This document shows positions 26,554-35,469 of a stretch of DNA of 64,000 nucleotides, piece by piece (positions within the stretch are counted from its first letter, which is position 1; every line of letters begins with the position of its first letter). The DNA is taken from NCBI RefSeq assembly GCF_900177345.1, contig NZ_FWZT01000001.1:372001-436000 (forward strand), in the 5' to 3' direction. The DNA is from Pseudobacteriovorax antillogorgiicola. GTDB lineage: Bacteria; Bdellovibrionota_B; Oligoflexia; Oligoflexales; Oligoflexaceae. The position numbers and the translations under genes were made by a program. Under the pieces are notes generated by a model. The model did not search any database and was not told where the DNA came from. It saw nothing but the letters and a program-made list of their open reading frames with translations.

Positions 26554-28611
26554 ATGATCGACATAAGCGGACTCAATAGCCAACAACATGAGGCAGTTAC
26601 CACGATATCAGGGCCATCTATGATCCTTGCGGGCGCTGGCACAGGTAAAACGCGGGTCATCACTTATCGGATCGGTCATATGATCGATCAGGGGATTCAG
26701 CCCGAGCAAATTGTCGCTATGACATTTACTAATAAAGCAGCTCGGGAGATGAAAGAGCGGCTGATTTCTTTAGTGGGAAGTCATGGTAAAGGTATCATGG
26801 TAGGTACCTTTCATAGCTTCTGCATTAAGATTCTGCGGCGTTTCGCTGAAGAAGCTGATCTCGATCCACGGTTCTCCTTGGCTGGTACCTCTGATCAACT
26901 TGACTTAGTTCGTCGCTCCCTAGAAGAAAAAGGCTGGCACGGTCTCTACAAGCCAGATGATATACTTTCTAGAATCAGTCGCGCTAAAAACGCATTGCTA
27001 ATTCCTGAAACAATGCTTGAAGAAGCTTTACAGGCTAAGTTTGAAGATGAAGACCTTAGCTTCCTCAAAGAAGTTTACCAACTCTACGAACGGCAACTCA
27101 AACTCAACAGGGTCATCGACTTTGATGACTGTATCTTGAAGACTGCTCTGGTGTTGCGTCGCCGTTCGGATGTCTTAGAGCGTCTTCAAGGGGAATACAC
27201 CCACTTTCTAGTGGATGAGTTTCAAGATACCAACTTTGCTCAGCTCTCAATCCTGGAGCTACTAGCCGGTAAGCTCAACAATATTTGCGTTGTCGGCGAC
27301 GATGATCAATCGATTTATAGCTGGCGAGGAGCGATGGTCGAGACACTTGACCGATTTGAAAACATCTTCAAAGGCACCAAGCTTATCAAACTCGAACAGA
27401 ACTACCGCTGCACCAACGTGATCCTCAATGCAGCTAACAACGTGATCAAAAACAATCAAGGTCGGAAAGATAAGACCCTTTGGAGTAAATCCCAAAGTGA
27501 AGAGTATATCACGCTTACCTCGAAACGAGACGATGGCGAAGAAGCCCGTTGGATTGCTCAAAAGTGCTTCGGTCTCCTGGGTCAGGGCTATCGCCCCAAG
27601 GATATAGGTATTCTGTATAGAGCTAACTCTCAGGCGAGATCTCTTGAGACGGCCTTGCGAGAAAGGAACCTTGTTTACAAGGTGTATGGCGGATCAAGCT
27701 TCTTTGAAAGAAAGGAAGTGCGTGATTTTCTTGCTTATTTCAAATTATCCCTCGATCCTCACGACCGCATGAGCTTTTGGAGAGTGATTAATACGCCCTC
27801 ACGAGGGGTTGGCCTCAAAACATTGGAACGGATCGAAGAGCGTTCCAAGGAGCTTAAAATTTCACCATTTGAAGTTCTAGTCAGAAATGAAGTGAAACTC
27901 GTAGGCAAGGCCAATGACGCTGTGGGTCAATTCGTGAAAGATGTCCAATCACAATCCAAGTGGCCTATCATCCACATTGACGATTTAGAAAAACGAGGCG
28001 GCGAAATTATCAAAGCTTTTGGCTTAGAGGATGACATTCGGCAAAAGACAAGTCACGAAGGGGCTAAAAAACGGAAATTGGAGTCTCTCAAAAAACTCCC
28101 CGAGTGGATCAAAGGCATTGGTGAAAACCAGGTCGAGGAACGTGGATCTCTGAATATACTAGACTTACTTGACCAGCTCACCCTTTCAGATGACAAGTCG
28201 GGAAAGAATGATAAGGGCCCTGAAAACCACATCTCACTGATGACAATCCACGCATCCAAAGGCCTAGAGTTCCCAGCAGTATTCGTTTGCGGTATTGAGG
28301 ATGACCTGCTTCCCCACAAAAATAGCATCGACTGCCCTATGTCTGTCCAAGAAGAGCGGCGGCTTTTTTATGTTGCGATCACTCGTGCGAAGGTAAAACT
28401 ACACCTCAGCTTTGCCCGCGAGAGATTTTCCAATTTTCAAAAGCAAGATCGCAAGCCTAGTCGCTTCCTAAAAGAACTCCCTAAAACCGGTGTCGTAACC
28501 GATACGGAGCTCCAATCGCTGAATCACCTTACAAGCGAGCAGGATAGAAGGGAGCGAAATGCTAAAAGGCTAAGCCGACTTCGCGATAGTATTAAGGGTG
28601 GATTCAGTTAG
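26554..28611 (+). CDS. UvrD/Rep-family superfamily 1A DNA helicase
   Basis: A 685-residue helicase. Motifs in order: the Q-motif region LNSQQHEAV, Walker A AGAGTGKTRVI, MTFTNKAAREMKER, FLVDEFQDTN (motif II), GDDDQSIYSWRGA (III), QNYRC (IV), LMTIHASKGLEFPAVFV (V) and RRLFYVAITRAK (VI). It unwinds DNA 3' to 5' in repair or replication restart. Length is closer to Rep than to UvrD/PcrA, and the C-terminal tail is short. The start is chosen at ATG 26554 because GGAGG lies 5 nt upstream; the frame is open further back without support. Confidence 0.93.
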   Translation: MIDISGLNSQQHEAVTTISGPSMILAGAGTGKTRVITYRIGHMIDQGIQPEQIVAMTFTNKAAREMKERLISLVGSHGKGIMVGTFHSFCIKILRRFAEEADLDPRFSLAGTSDQLDLVRRSLEEKGWHGLYKPDDILSRISRAKNALLIPETMLEEALQAKFEDEDLSFLKEVYQLYERQLKLNRVIDFDDCILKTALVLRRRSDVLERLQGEYTHFLVDEFQDTNFAQLSILELLAGKLNNICVVGDDDQSIYSWRGAMVETLDRFENIFKGTKLIKLEQNYRCTNVILNAANNVIKNNQGRKDKTLWSKSQSEEYITLTSKRDDGEEARWIAQKCFGLLGQGYRPKDIGILYRANSQARSLETALRERNLVYKVYGGSSFFERKEVRDFLAYFKLSLDPHDRMSFWRVINTPSRGVGLKTLERIEERSKELKISPFEVLVRNEVKLVGKANDAVGQFVKDVQSQSKWPIIHIDDLEKRGGEIIKAFGLEDDIRQKTSHEGAKKRKLESLKKLPEWIKGIGENQVEERGSLNILDLLDQLTLSDDKSGKNDKGPENHISLMTIHASKGLEFPAVFVCGIEDDLLPHKNSIDCPMSVQEERRLFYVAITRAKVKLHLSFARERFSNFQKQDRKPSRFLKELPKTGVVTDTELQSLNHLTSEQDRRERNAKRLSRLRDSIKGGFS

Positions 28612-28658
28612 CAATTCAGGTAGGGTTGTAGGGAGAACCTAATATGGTGGACGCCTGA

Positions 28659-29552
28659 TTAATCGCCAAGATCCACATCGATCACACCCTTATCTTTCAC
28701 AAATTGCCTTAGGTTCTTTATGATCTTAACTTCCAACTGACGTGCTCGCTCACGACTCACTCCGTAGCGATCCCCAATTTCTTGCAAGGTCAATGGGTTT
28801 TCGGAAATAATCCGATCTTCAAAAATCTCTAAGTCCCGATCTTTAAGAGTGTCCTTGAACTCCTCAAGATGCTCAGCGAAAAGATCGATCACTTCCAGTT
28901 CGGCCAGTTGGTCTTCGGCAGATTCTTCCTGAGTGGGTATCATTGAGCCACGACTCACGCTTTCGCCACCATCTTTTTGAATAGGAGCATCCAAAGAATA
29001 GTCCGGAGCACTCAGACGCATCTGCATTTCAATAACGTCTTTCTCCTTCACATTCAGATTTTCAGCCAGCAACTTCGTATCGATCCGATCGTACTCCGCT
29101 AAAAGACGATCAGCTTCCTTCTTGAGATTAAAAAACAATTTACGCTGAGCCGCTGTTGTTCCAATTTTGACCTGGCTCTTATTATCCATGATATGCTTCA
29201 AGATAAAGGCTCGGATCCACCAAGCCGCGTAACTTGATAATTTGACACCCTTATAGGGGTTGTATTTTTTGACGGCCTGCATGAGGCCGTAGTTTCCCTC
29301 TTGAATGAGATCGAGGAGATTCACTTGTGCCTGCCGGAAGTCATTGGCAATTTTGACAACGAGGCGCAGGTTCGAGGTTACCAGACGATGAGCTGCTGTG
29401 ATATCACCGTCTTCGAAATGCTGCCGAGCTGTTTCAAACTCCTCTTCAGGGGAAAGTAAGGGATATTTTGCAATTTCTTGTAAATAAAGTTGAAGAGGCG
29501 ACATTTTTGCGGGAACGCCGCCTGACTGCTTCGCAGGTAACTTTTGACTCAT
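28659..29552 (-). CDS. rpoH: RNA polymerase sigma-32-like factor
   Basis: A 297-residue group 2/3 sigma factor. Region 1.2/2.1 is LQLYLQEIAKYPLLSPEEE, region 2.2-2.4 is LDLIQEGNYGLMQAVKKYNP and KLSSYAAWWIRAFI. The RpoH-type box follows (AAQRKLFFNL). Region 4.2 is LTLQEIGDRYGVSRERARQLE. The box points to the heat-shock sigma factor family. The start is taken at the ATG at 29552 (AAGG 8 nt upstream), which avoids an overlap with the divergent lipid-kinase gene; an upstream ATG at 29603 is possible. The distance between the divergent starts is only 31 bp. Confidence 0.9.
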   Translation of the reverse strand: MSQKLPAKQSGGVPAKMSPLQLYLQEIAKYPLLSPEEEFETARQHFEDGDITAAHRLVTSNLRLVVKIANDFRQAQVNLLDLIQEGNYGLMQAVKKYNPYKGVKLSSYAAWWIRAFILKHIMDNKSQVKIGTTAAQRKLFFNLKKEADRLLAEYDRIDTKLLAENLNVKEKDVIEMQMRLSAPDYSLDAPIQKDGGESVSRGSMIPTQEESAEDQLAELEVIDLFAEHLEEFKDTLKDRDLEIFEDRIISENPLTLQEIGDRYGVSRERARQLEVKIIKNLRQFVKDKGVIDVDLGD

Positions 29553-29583
29553 ATCTAACCTTTTCAACCTTGAGGGCTCAACT

Positions 29584-30516
29584 ATGTCGAGAATCGGGAT
29601 CATAGCAAATCCCTACTCTAAATTAAATAAGCGAAATCCAGCCCAAATTGAGACTCTGCGTACCATTGCTAGCAAGCATGCGGACTTCTTCGTCACCGAC
29701 TCCCTTCAAGACCTTAGCCAAAAAGTGAAGACAATGGCAAACACAGGTTTCGATGTCATTGCAATTTGCGGTGGTGATGGCACCATTGCACTCACTATGA
29801 CCGAAATTATTCGTTGGTACACCAGAAAAGAACTACCCAAAATCGCAATTTTAAAGGGCGGTACCATGAATCTGGTGGCATCGCAAATCAATATCCAAGG
29901 CTCCCAGGCCTCGGTCCTACGGCGTTTGATCCGACGCGTTGAGCAAAGGTCAGCACTCACTACATCGAAACTTCAGACATTACAAGTTGGCGATCATTTC
30001 GGCTTTCTCTATGCTGATGGATCAGCCGTTAGAATCCTGAAAGAGTTTTATAGAAAAAAGTCCGGAATTTTAGGAGCCATCTGGCTCGGGCTTAGACTGG
30101 TCTCATCATTTCTGCGCAAGGGTCGCCTGGTGAGCAAGCTTATTTACGAAGAAACGGTCAAAGCCAAGAGCGGCGCTCAAACCATGGAGTTTACAAGTCT
30201 AGGTAATTTTGCAGGCACCATTCGTAAGTTACCGTTGGGCTTTCCCCTTCTACCTCTTGCTATGAAACAGAAGGGTCTGTTTCAGGCGACGTTTATCACC
30301 TGTCCCAAGGAAAAACTATTATGGCAATTGCCATTGATCATGATAAAACATAAGGAAGGAACTTCATTAGGGAAATATTCCATTTGCTGCGATGAGCTAG
30401 AAATTTCTTCTCAATCTCCACTGCACTACACCCTAGATGGTGAACTCTTTATTCATGATGAGACCACACCGTTGAAAATTTCCCAAGGGCCAGAGGTTGA
30501 GTTCATAAAGCTGTGA
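29584..30516 (+). CDS. diacylglycerol/sphingosine-kinase-like lipid kinase
   Basis: A 310-residue protein of the DAGK-catalytic family. It has the nucleotide-binding ICGGDGTIALTM at about 60-71 and KGGTMNLVA at about 97-105 (GGTxN motif), with the N-terminal IGIIANPYSKLN. Members phosphorylate diacylglycerol or related lipids with ATP at the membrane. GAGGG lies about 7 nt before the ATG. The gene lies 13 nt before amgK, suggesting one envelope-related operon with amgK and murU. Substrate preference is not readable. Confidence 0.85.
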   Translation: MSRIGIIANPYSKLNKRNPAQIETLRTIASKHADFFVTDSLQDLSQKVKTMANTGFDVIAICGGDGTIALTMTEIIRWYTRKELPKIAILKGGTMNLVASQINIQGSQASVLRRLIRRVEQRSALTTSKLQTLQVGDHFGFLYADGSAVRILKEFYRKKSGILGAIWLGLRLVSSFLRKGRLVSKLIYEETVKAKSGAQTMEFTSLGNFAGTIRKLPLGFPLLPLAMKQKGLFQATFITCPKEKLLWQLPLIMIKHKEGTSLGKYSICCDELEISSQSPLHYTLDGELFIHDETTPLKISQGPEVEFIKL

Positions 30517-30529
30517 TGGTCAGACGAAC

Positions 30530-31630
30530 ATGGATAAAGAACCGCTACACGGAACGAAATTAATGAATAAGCCTTTAAAAGATTCATTCACCAGTAAGAA
30601 GCGCGGCGATGCCTTACCACCGCCGCCCCCAAGCGCGATATGCGATGCCTTAGGTGTCACTCAGATAACAATCGATTGGTTGGCGGGGGATGGCTCCGAC
30701 CGCTGCTACTACCGGCTATTTTCTCCAGAAATCCCCAGCTCCTTGGTTCTTATGCAACTCTCGGGACAAGACGCTGAAGCACTACGAGAGAACGGCTATG
30801 AGTGGATTCAAATTGGAGATATTCTAAGCCAGTACCAAATATTCGTACCAAAGACCGTACGAACAATGCCTGACTTCGCTGCTATTATCATCGAAGACTA
30901 TGGCGATATTATGATGGAGTCAGTGGCCCAGCAAGCTCTATCCGAAGGCTCCTCAGATGAGGTTCTAGAGCTTTATCGAAGCAGCTTCTATATACTAAAA
31001 AAGTTTCTCAAAATTTCCGGTGAGCCAAATGCTCCTTGGTGCAAACGAAAATTCGATTCAGAGCGTTTCCAGTGGGAACTCAATTTCTTCCGTAAAGAAT
31101 TTCTTGAACCTGTTGCCGGCATTCATTTGAATCACGAAGACTTAAAGATCTTTGAAGAAGAGTCGATGCGGCTCTCGGATCACATTTCATCTTCTTCAGA
31201 CTACTTTGTTCACCGAGACTTCCACTCACGAAACATCATGGTCCACGATAATACTCTCGCTGTAATCGACTTTCAGGATGCTCGATACGGTCCGGCCGCA
31301 TATGATCTCGTATCTCTTTGCTTCGACTCCTACGTACCTCTACCAAACGAAACTCGGCACTTCTTATTGGAAGAAGGTATTCAGATCTTGTCTGACGGTG
31401 ACCCAGCTCTGCAAGATACCTTGAAAAAGCAATGGTCCGCCACTCTTCTACAAAGGCAGATTAAGGCCATTGGTAGCTTCGGCTACTTATCCATGAAGAA
31501 GAACCGTGGCAACTACCTAAAATATGTCAAGCCAGCCTTGAATACGCTAAGCTCGGACCTTGTTTACGACGAACGTTGGCCAATGCTTTCAGCTAGTCTA
31601 CTCGCAAGAATCGAACAAAGTATAGGTTGA
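30530..31630 (+). CDS. amgK: anomeric MurNAc/GlcNAc kinase AmgK
   Basis: A 366-residue aminoglycoside-phosphotransferase-fold kinase. It has SDRCYYRLF near the N-terminus and the catalytic and metal-binding pair FVHRDFHSRNIMV and LAVIDFQDARYGPAAYDLVSL. The same fold covers many small-molecule kinases. The assignment to AmgK, which phosphorylates MurNAc/GlcNAc at C1 in peptidoglycan recycling, rests on the sequence type and on the directly following murU-like gene (8 nt gap). The first 25 residues, including a PPPPPS run, look disordered. Confidence 0.82.
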   Translation: MDKEPLHGTKLMNKPLKDSFTSKKRGDALPPPPPSAICDALGVTQITIDWLAGDGSDRCYYRLFSPEIPSSLVLMQLSGQDAEALRENGYEWIQIGDILSQYQIFVPKTVRTMPDFAAIIIEDYGDIMMESVAQQALSEGSSDEVLELYRSSFYILKKFLKISGEPNAPWCKRKFDSERFQWELNFFRKEFLEPVAGIHLNHEDLKIFEEESMRLSDHISSSSDYFVHRDFHSRNIMVHDNTLAVIDFQDARYGPAAYDLVSLCFDSYVPLPNETRHFLLEEGIQILSDGDPALQDTLKKQWSATLLQRQIKAIGSFGYLSMKKNRGNYLKYVKPALNTLSSDLVYDERWPMLSASLLARIEQSIG

Positions 31631-31637
31631 TAATTTC

Positions 31638-32588
31638 ATGAAATCTCTCATATTGGCTGCTGGATTCGGAACTAGGCTGAGACCTCTAACCAACAGCCGA
31701 CCAAAACCTCTATGTCCCTTCTTTGGAGTTCCATTTTTAGAGCTTGCATTGTCACGAGTAAGCAAGGAAGCTAAAGATATTGCGGTGAATACCCACTACC
31801 TTGGTGAAACCATAGAAAAATACTTGGCATTACACCACCAAGAGAAGCCACTCAAAGTATTCCATGAACCTGAAATCCGTGGGACCGGAGGAGCACTTTT
31901 TCCTCTCCGCTCCTGGTTAGGCGACGAACCACTATTGATATATAACGCTGATATTATCAGCAATATCGACATTTCTAGGGTGATCAATGCCCATCGCAAA
32001 TCGAATTCCATTGCAACCATGGTGATGCTTCCCCACGCTATTCCTTTAAAAACCCCTGTTTATTGTCAAGACTCTCAAGTTCTCGCATTTGGGGACAAAC
32101 CACCAAGTTCAAACGGAAAATTCACGTTTTCAGGTATCCATATTGTATCTTCTGAGTTTGTCTCTCGTATTCCCGAAACAGTCCCATGGAGCGTGATCGA
32201 TACTTACAAAAAACTCATTGCAGAAGGCCATCGAGTCCAGGCTTATTTTCACTCTGGATTCTGGTCCGACCTAGGAACTCCCCAAAGTCTTTGGGAAAGC
32301 CATATTGAAGTCTTGAAGAGCAACCCAAACAAACTCTTATCCGAACTTGGGGTCACTGAAGCACGGGCGAAATTTATGTACCCCTCTTTGGTCTGTGATA
32401 CGAAGAACCACTCTGCCTGGCGAGACACGATCAATCTTCAAGGGCGGTGCTTTAATAGCCTGGTCGACAGTGATCAGTCTATTCAACAGACTATCCACGA
32501 TAGTCTGATCATTCATCCCAAGATGACCATTCATAATCAGCCTATACAGCGGCGACTATACATCGATGAAGTGGAGCTTTCTTTCTAG
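31638..32588 (+). CDS. murU: MurNAc-1-phosphate uridylyltransferase-like nucleotidyltransferase (MurU)
   Basis: A 316-residue sugar-phosphate nucleotidyltransferase. The N-terminal signature AAGFGTRLRPLTNSRPKPL, FHEPEIRGTGGALFPL and IYNADIISNID are intact, and FWSDLGTP is typical of the family. With AmgK it forms the anabolic recycling route MurNAc to MurNAc-1-P to UDP-MurNAc, which bypasses MurA/MurB. Characterised MurU proteins are about 225 residues; this one has roughly 90 extra C-terminal residues of alternating hydrophobic pattern that could be a small beta-helix. Another NDP-sugar role remains possible. Confidence 0.78.
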   Translation: MKSLILAAGFGTRLRPLTNSRPKPLCPFFGVPFLELALSRVSKEAKDIAVNTHYLGETIEKYLALHHQEKPLKVFHEPEIRGTGGALFPLRSWLGDEPLLIYNADIISNIDISRVINAHRKSNSIATMVMLPHAIPLKTPVYCQDSQVLAFGDKPPSSNGKFTFSGIHIVSSEFVSRIPETVPWSVIDTYKKLIAEGHRVQAYFHSGFWSDLGTPQSLWESHIEVLKSNPNKLLSELGVTEARAKFMYPSLVCDTKNHSAWRDTINLQGRCFNSLVDSDQSIQQTIHDSLIIHPKMTIHNQPIQRRLYIDEVELSF

Positions 32589-32691
32589 TGAGTTGGGAGG
32601 ACTCTAATTTGGAGGATTTGCTTTTGAGGATGCTTTGAAGTTGATATTTGGTGCTTAAAGGTATCTATTTTTAAATTTCTTCTAAAAACAA

Positions 32692-32720
32692 GTCTTATCT
32701 TAGTAAGTTATTTATAAGAC
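32692..32720. terminator. weak hairpin between convergent murU and LysM genes
   Basis: GTCTTAT at 32692-32698 pairs with ATAAGAC at 32714-32720, with an inner CTTAGTAAG. On the plus strand it is followed by an A/T-rich stretch (AAATTTTAAAA). It lies in the 216-bp AT-rich interval between the two convergent genes. The stem is AT-rich and weak, so this is a tentative bidirectional terminator. Confidence 0.3.
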
Positions 32721-32804
32721 AAATTTTAAAACAAATTCCTTTTAGCATCTCTAATCTAAGGTTTATGTCGAAAACTAAATCTTAAAAAATTGAGATGTTA
32801 ATCG

Positions 32805-34028
32805 TTAAATCACTCGTTCAAAATCACTGGTGTTCATCATTGCAAATTCGTCGTCTAGTTCTGCGGTTACTGAGTTAATTGTTTCTGGCTTATCTTCTAG
32901 CTTATCACCCTGATCTACTTGAGACTGTGTTGCCTCGGCTAAGTCAACCATTGTATCTGATGCTTGGACAAAGAAATCTCTCGCTGTTTCTAAAGTTGCG
33001 GACAGCATTCCTGGCTCGATGTAATAAAGAGTAGAACCAACTTCAAGCCGATCTGGATTAGCGATGTTGTCGTTCTGACGCCAGATCATTTTCCAGTTCG
33101 CAGCATTACCTAGAACACGACTTGCTATCGTTGAAAGTGTGTCGCCCTCCATCACTCTAACTTCAGAGCGAGTCACTGACTCGTAGCTCGATGCAAATGC
33201 CATGGTCTGTTCTGTAAGTTGGTAGTAGACCACATCCCCAGGGTAGATTAACTTAGGGTTGGCAATTCCAGTAAAGTCCGCGATCTCTGCCCACTTCTGC
33301 GGATCACCGTAGACGCGAGTTGCGATCTTAGCAAGAGTATCTCCCTTCTGGACAATGTAAGACATCTTTGAACCCAACTCTGGGAGCCCAGGTGCCATAG
33401 GGCTACCAGCCGTCGCCATAGACTGTTGCTCCATAGGAGCCTGAGCCATGTTTTCCATACCCTGGTTCATCATGCCCTGATCCATAGCTTGGTTCATGCC
33501 CTGATTCATCATCATGCCTTGGTCCATACCCTGGTTGATGTTTTCCATCATCTGGTTGCCCATACCCTGGTCGTTCATCAGCATCCCGTTGTTCTGCATC
33601 ATTGGGTTATTTAGTGCAGCATCTTGTTGAGCGAACTGATCACCATTGCTAGCGTTCATGTCCTCAATAATTTGTTGCAGCTCACCCTCATTTTGCAGTT
33701 CTTCGTTGCCTAGATCAGATTGAAAATTGTTGTTTGCGAATTGATTACCTTCGTTGTTGAGAAATTGGTTATTGCCTCCTGCAGCATTGTTGAATCCTGC
33801 ACTTTCCAGGTTCTCATTCATATTGTTAAAGTTGTTAAGGTTGTTGAGGTTATCCTCACCCTCTTGGTTTTGGAGCTGTTCCTCATCTGCAAAATTCTCC
33901 TCTTGCCCATCCTCCTGATCACCAAACTCTTCCTGAGATTCTTCCTGACCGGACGTTGAGCACGATGTCGACATCATGGGGACACCGAACATCATAAGGA
34001 GAATCAATAGGCCTGACCTAAGTCTCAT
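32805..34028 (-). CDS. LysM-domain lipoprotein with Asn/Gln/Met-rich region
   Basis: A 407-residue protein. Residues 1-23 are a lipoprotein-like signal ending in PMMSTSC, with Cys23 as the likely lipidated residue, although Ser at -3 is unusual. Residues about 24-80 are acidic and Gln-rich. Residues about 80-215 are very rich in Asn, Gln and Met, with loose repeats of MDQGMMNQGM. Two LysM domains follow, at about 223-272 (IVQKGDTLAKIATRVYGD) and 288-338 (VMEGDTLSTIASRVLGN), so it should bind peptidoglycan in the periplasm. The start is fixed by AGGAGGAA about 6 nt upstream; the frame is open further back. The role of the low-complexity part is unknown. Confidence 0.85.
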   Translation of the reverse strand: MRLRSGLLILLMMFGVPMMSTSCSTSGQEESQEEFGDQEDGQEENFADEEQLQNQEGEDNLNNLNNFNNMNENLESAGFNNAAGGNNQFLNNEGNQFANNNFQSDLGNEELQNEGELQQIIEDMNASNGDQFAQQDAALNNPMMQNNGMLMNDQGMGNQMMENINQGMDQGMMMNQGMNQAMDQGMMNQGMENMAQAPMEQQSMATAGSPMAPGLPELGSKMSYIVQKGDTLAKIATRVYGDPQKWAEIADFTGIANPKLIYPGDVVYYQLTEQTMAFASSYESVTRSEVRVMEGDTLSTIASRVLGNAANWKMIWRQNDNIANPDRLEVGSTLYYIEPGMLSATLETARDFFVQASDTMVDLAEATQSQVDQGDKLEDKPETINSVTAELDDEFAMMNTSDFERVI

Positions 34029-34071
34029 CCTGATTCCTCCTGCTAAGTGTTGACGATCGTTTTCGTGCCAT
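34018..34071 (-). CDS. 17-codon leader ORF coupled to the LysM lipoprotein gene
   Basis: A short frame, MARKRSSTLSRRNQDET, begins with an ATG that has GGAGGTG exactly 5 nt upstream (34077-34083), a stronger ribosome site than most in the window. Its TAG stop lies 8 nt inside the start of the lipoprotein gene, and the ribosome site of that gene lies within this ORF. The layout suggests translational coupling or a regulatory leader peptide. Whether it is translated is not known. Confidence 0.45.
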   Translation of the reverse strand: MARKRSSTLSRRNQDET

Positions 34072-34481
34072 CTAAACACCTCCATGTCGTTCACGTTAAA
34101 ATTTTTCGAGATCTCGTAAAGGTTCATCGGCAAGCGCATGCCTGCCTTTAATTATTATCCCGGGGGATGAAATGAGGGAACAAGAGGCAGCTATTTCCAT
34201 GAAGACCAGAACGATCTCGCCTTCTCACATGACTGATCATCGTGGGTAAACAGGGCTGCTAAGTGACGGAATCGATTGCCCTACAAAGTCTAAGCAGTGA
34301 TGACTAGGCAACAAGGTTCTGGTCAACAGCATGATGAGTAGGTAAAAAGAGGTCAGATACGCCAGTTTGCTTAGGTTTTAGGGTTCCGCTATGATGGAAA
34401 GAGACCAAACTGCTGTTTTTCAGCCTTTGGTCGGGTATCGCTTGCCACTGGGTACTGCTTATCCTATAGCAGAAGATCCTG
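34072..34481. other. intergenic region between divergent LysM lipoprotein and dcw cluster
   Basis: About 410 bp without a convincing gene. It should hold the promoters for the minus-strand lipoprotein and the plus-strand rsmH cluster. On the plus side a TTGCCA-17-TATAGC pair is seen at 34442-34470. On the minus side a GATAAT about 125 bp before the lipoprotein start, with TTGTTC 18 bp upstream, is a weak candidate, giving a long leader that would include the 17-codon ORF. No terminator or RNA gene was recognised. Confidence 0.5.
34442..34470 (+). promoter_or_regulatory. candidate promoter of the dcw cluster
   Basis: TTGCCA at 34442-34447 and TATAGC at 34465-34470 with a 17-bp spacer. Transcription would start near 34477, which leaves almost no leader for an ATG at 34482 but about 26 nt for the ATG at 34503. 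Confidence 0.4.
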
Positions 34482-35462
34482 ATGACTAAAGCTGAGATAT
34501 TCATGTTCGATCACATTACAGTACTTAAAAACGAAATGGTGCAAAGCCTCAACCTCCCAGTCGATGGGATTGCAATTGACTGCACTGCTGGAGGCGGCGG
34601 CCACACGGCTGCCTTGCTCGATGCTCTAGGACCTGGGGGTAAAGTTTTTGCGTTTGATAGAGATCCTATGGCATTTCAGTTCCTGTCTGAAAGGTTCGCC
34701 AAGGACCTCGCTACAAAGCGCTTAGTCTTATGCCCTAACCCTTTCTCAGAAATTCAGGAAGTTGCTGAGAAGTATGAAATTGCGGGAAAAATCGATGGTA
34801 TCTGCGCAGACATAGGGGTTTCAAGCCCACAGCTTGATCTTGGGGAGCGGGGCTTCTCCTTCAATAAGGACGGTCCCCTTGATATGAGAATGGATACGAG
34901 CTCAGGCGACAACGCGGCTCACGTGATCAATGAGTACAACGAACAAGAACTTGCAGACATTATCTATAAATTCGGTGAAGAGCCGAAAAGCCGATTTGTT
35001 GCCAGGGCTATTGTACAGGAACGAAGCAAGGAGCCTATTACTAATACCTTACGCCTAGCAGAAATCGTAGCAAACGCCATTCATTACAAGACAAAGAGTA
35101 AGAAGCACCCTGCGACCAAGACATTTCAAGCCCTGCGAATCTATGTGAATCAGGAACTCGAAGAACTTGAAACCCTGTGCAGAGATGGCTTCGATATTCT
35201 GAAACCAGGTGGCCGTATCGGTATTATAACGTTCCACTCTTTAGAAGATAAGTTTGTGAAGCAATATTTCAATACTTTGGGAAAAGGCAAAAAAATCCCT
35301 GCTCATCTTTCTAGAGCCCCACTCACAGAAGATCAAGTAGCAGCCTATAAGGATGTTAAGGGCAAGATCGTTAAACCCTTTCCGTTGATTCCTAGTGAAG
35401 AGGAACAATCTGAAAACCCGAGGAGCCGTAGTGCCAAACTGCGGACGATTGAGAAACTATGA
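34482..35462 (+). CDS. rsmH: 16S rRNA (cytosine-1402-N4) methyltransferase RsmH (MraW)
   Basis: A 326-residue SAM-dependent methyltransferase. It shows FDHITVLKNEMV, the SAM motif IDCTAGGGGHTAALLD, GICADIGVSSPQLDLGERGF, AFQALRIYVNQELEEL-type block and the C-terminal ENPRSRSAKLRTIEKL. It N4-methylates C1402 of 16S rRNA and is the usual first gene of the division and wall cluster. The internal ATG at 34503 gives the typical family N-terminus and fits the predicted promoter better; neither start has a strong ribosome site. mraZ, often upstream, is absent. Confidence 0.96.
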   Translation: MTKAEIFMFDHITVLKNEMVQSLNLPVDGIAIDCTAGGGGHTAALLDALGPGGKVFAFDRDPMAFQFLSERFAKDLATKRLVLCPNPFSEIQEVAEKYEIAGKIDGICADIGVSSPQLDLGERGFSFNKDGPLDMRMDTSSGDNAAHVINEYNEQELADIIYKFGEEPKSRFVARAIVQERSKEPITNTLRLAEIVANAIHYKTKSKKHPATKTFQALRIYVNQELEELETLCRDGFDILKPGGRIGIITFHSLEDKFVKQYFNTLGKGKKIPAHLSRAPLTEDQVAAYKDVKGKIVKPFPLIPSEEEQSENPRSRSAKLRTIEKL

Positions 35463-35469
35463 GGTCTTC

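Noticed and set aside
33426-33959. Plus-strand frames rich in His, Val and Leu opposite the LysM lipoprotein
   Set aside because: They are mirror images of the low-complexity Asn/Gln/Met codons on the other strand, with no ribosome site or family signal.
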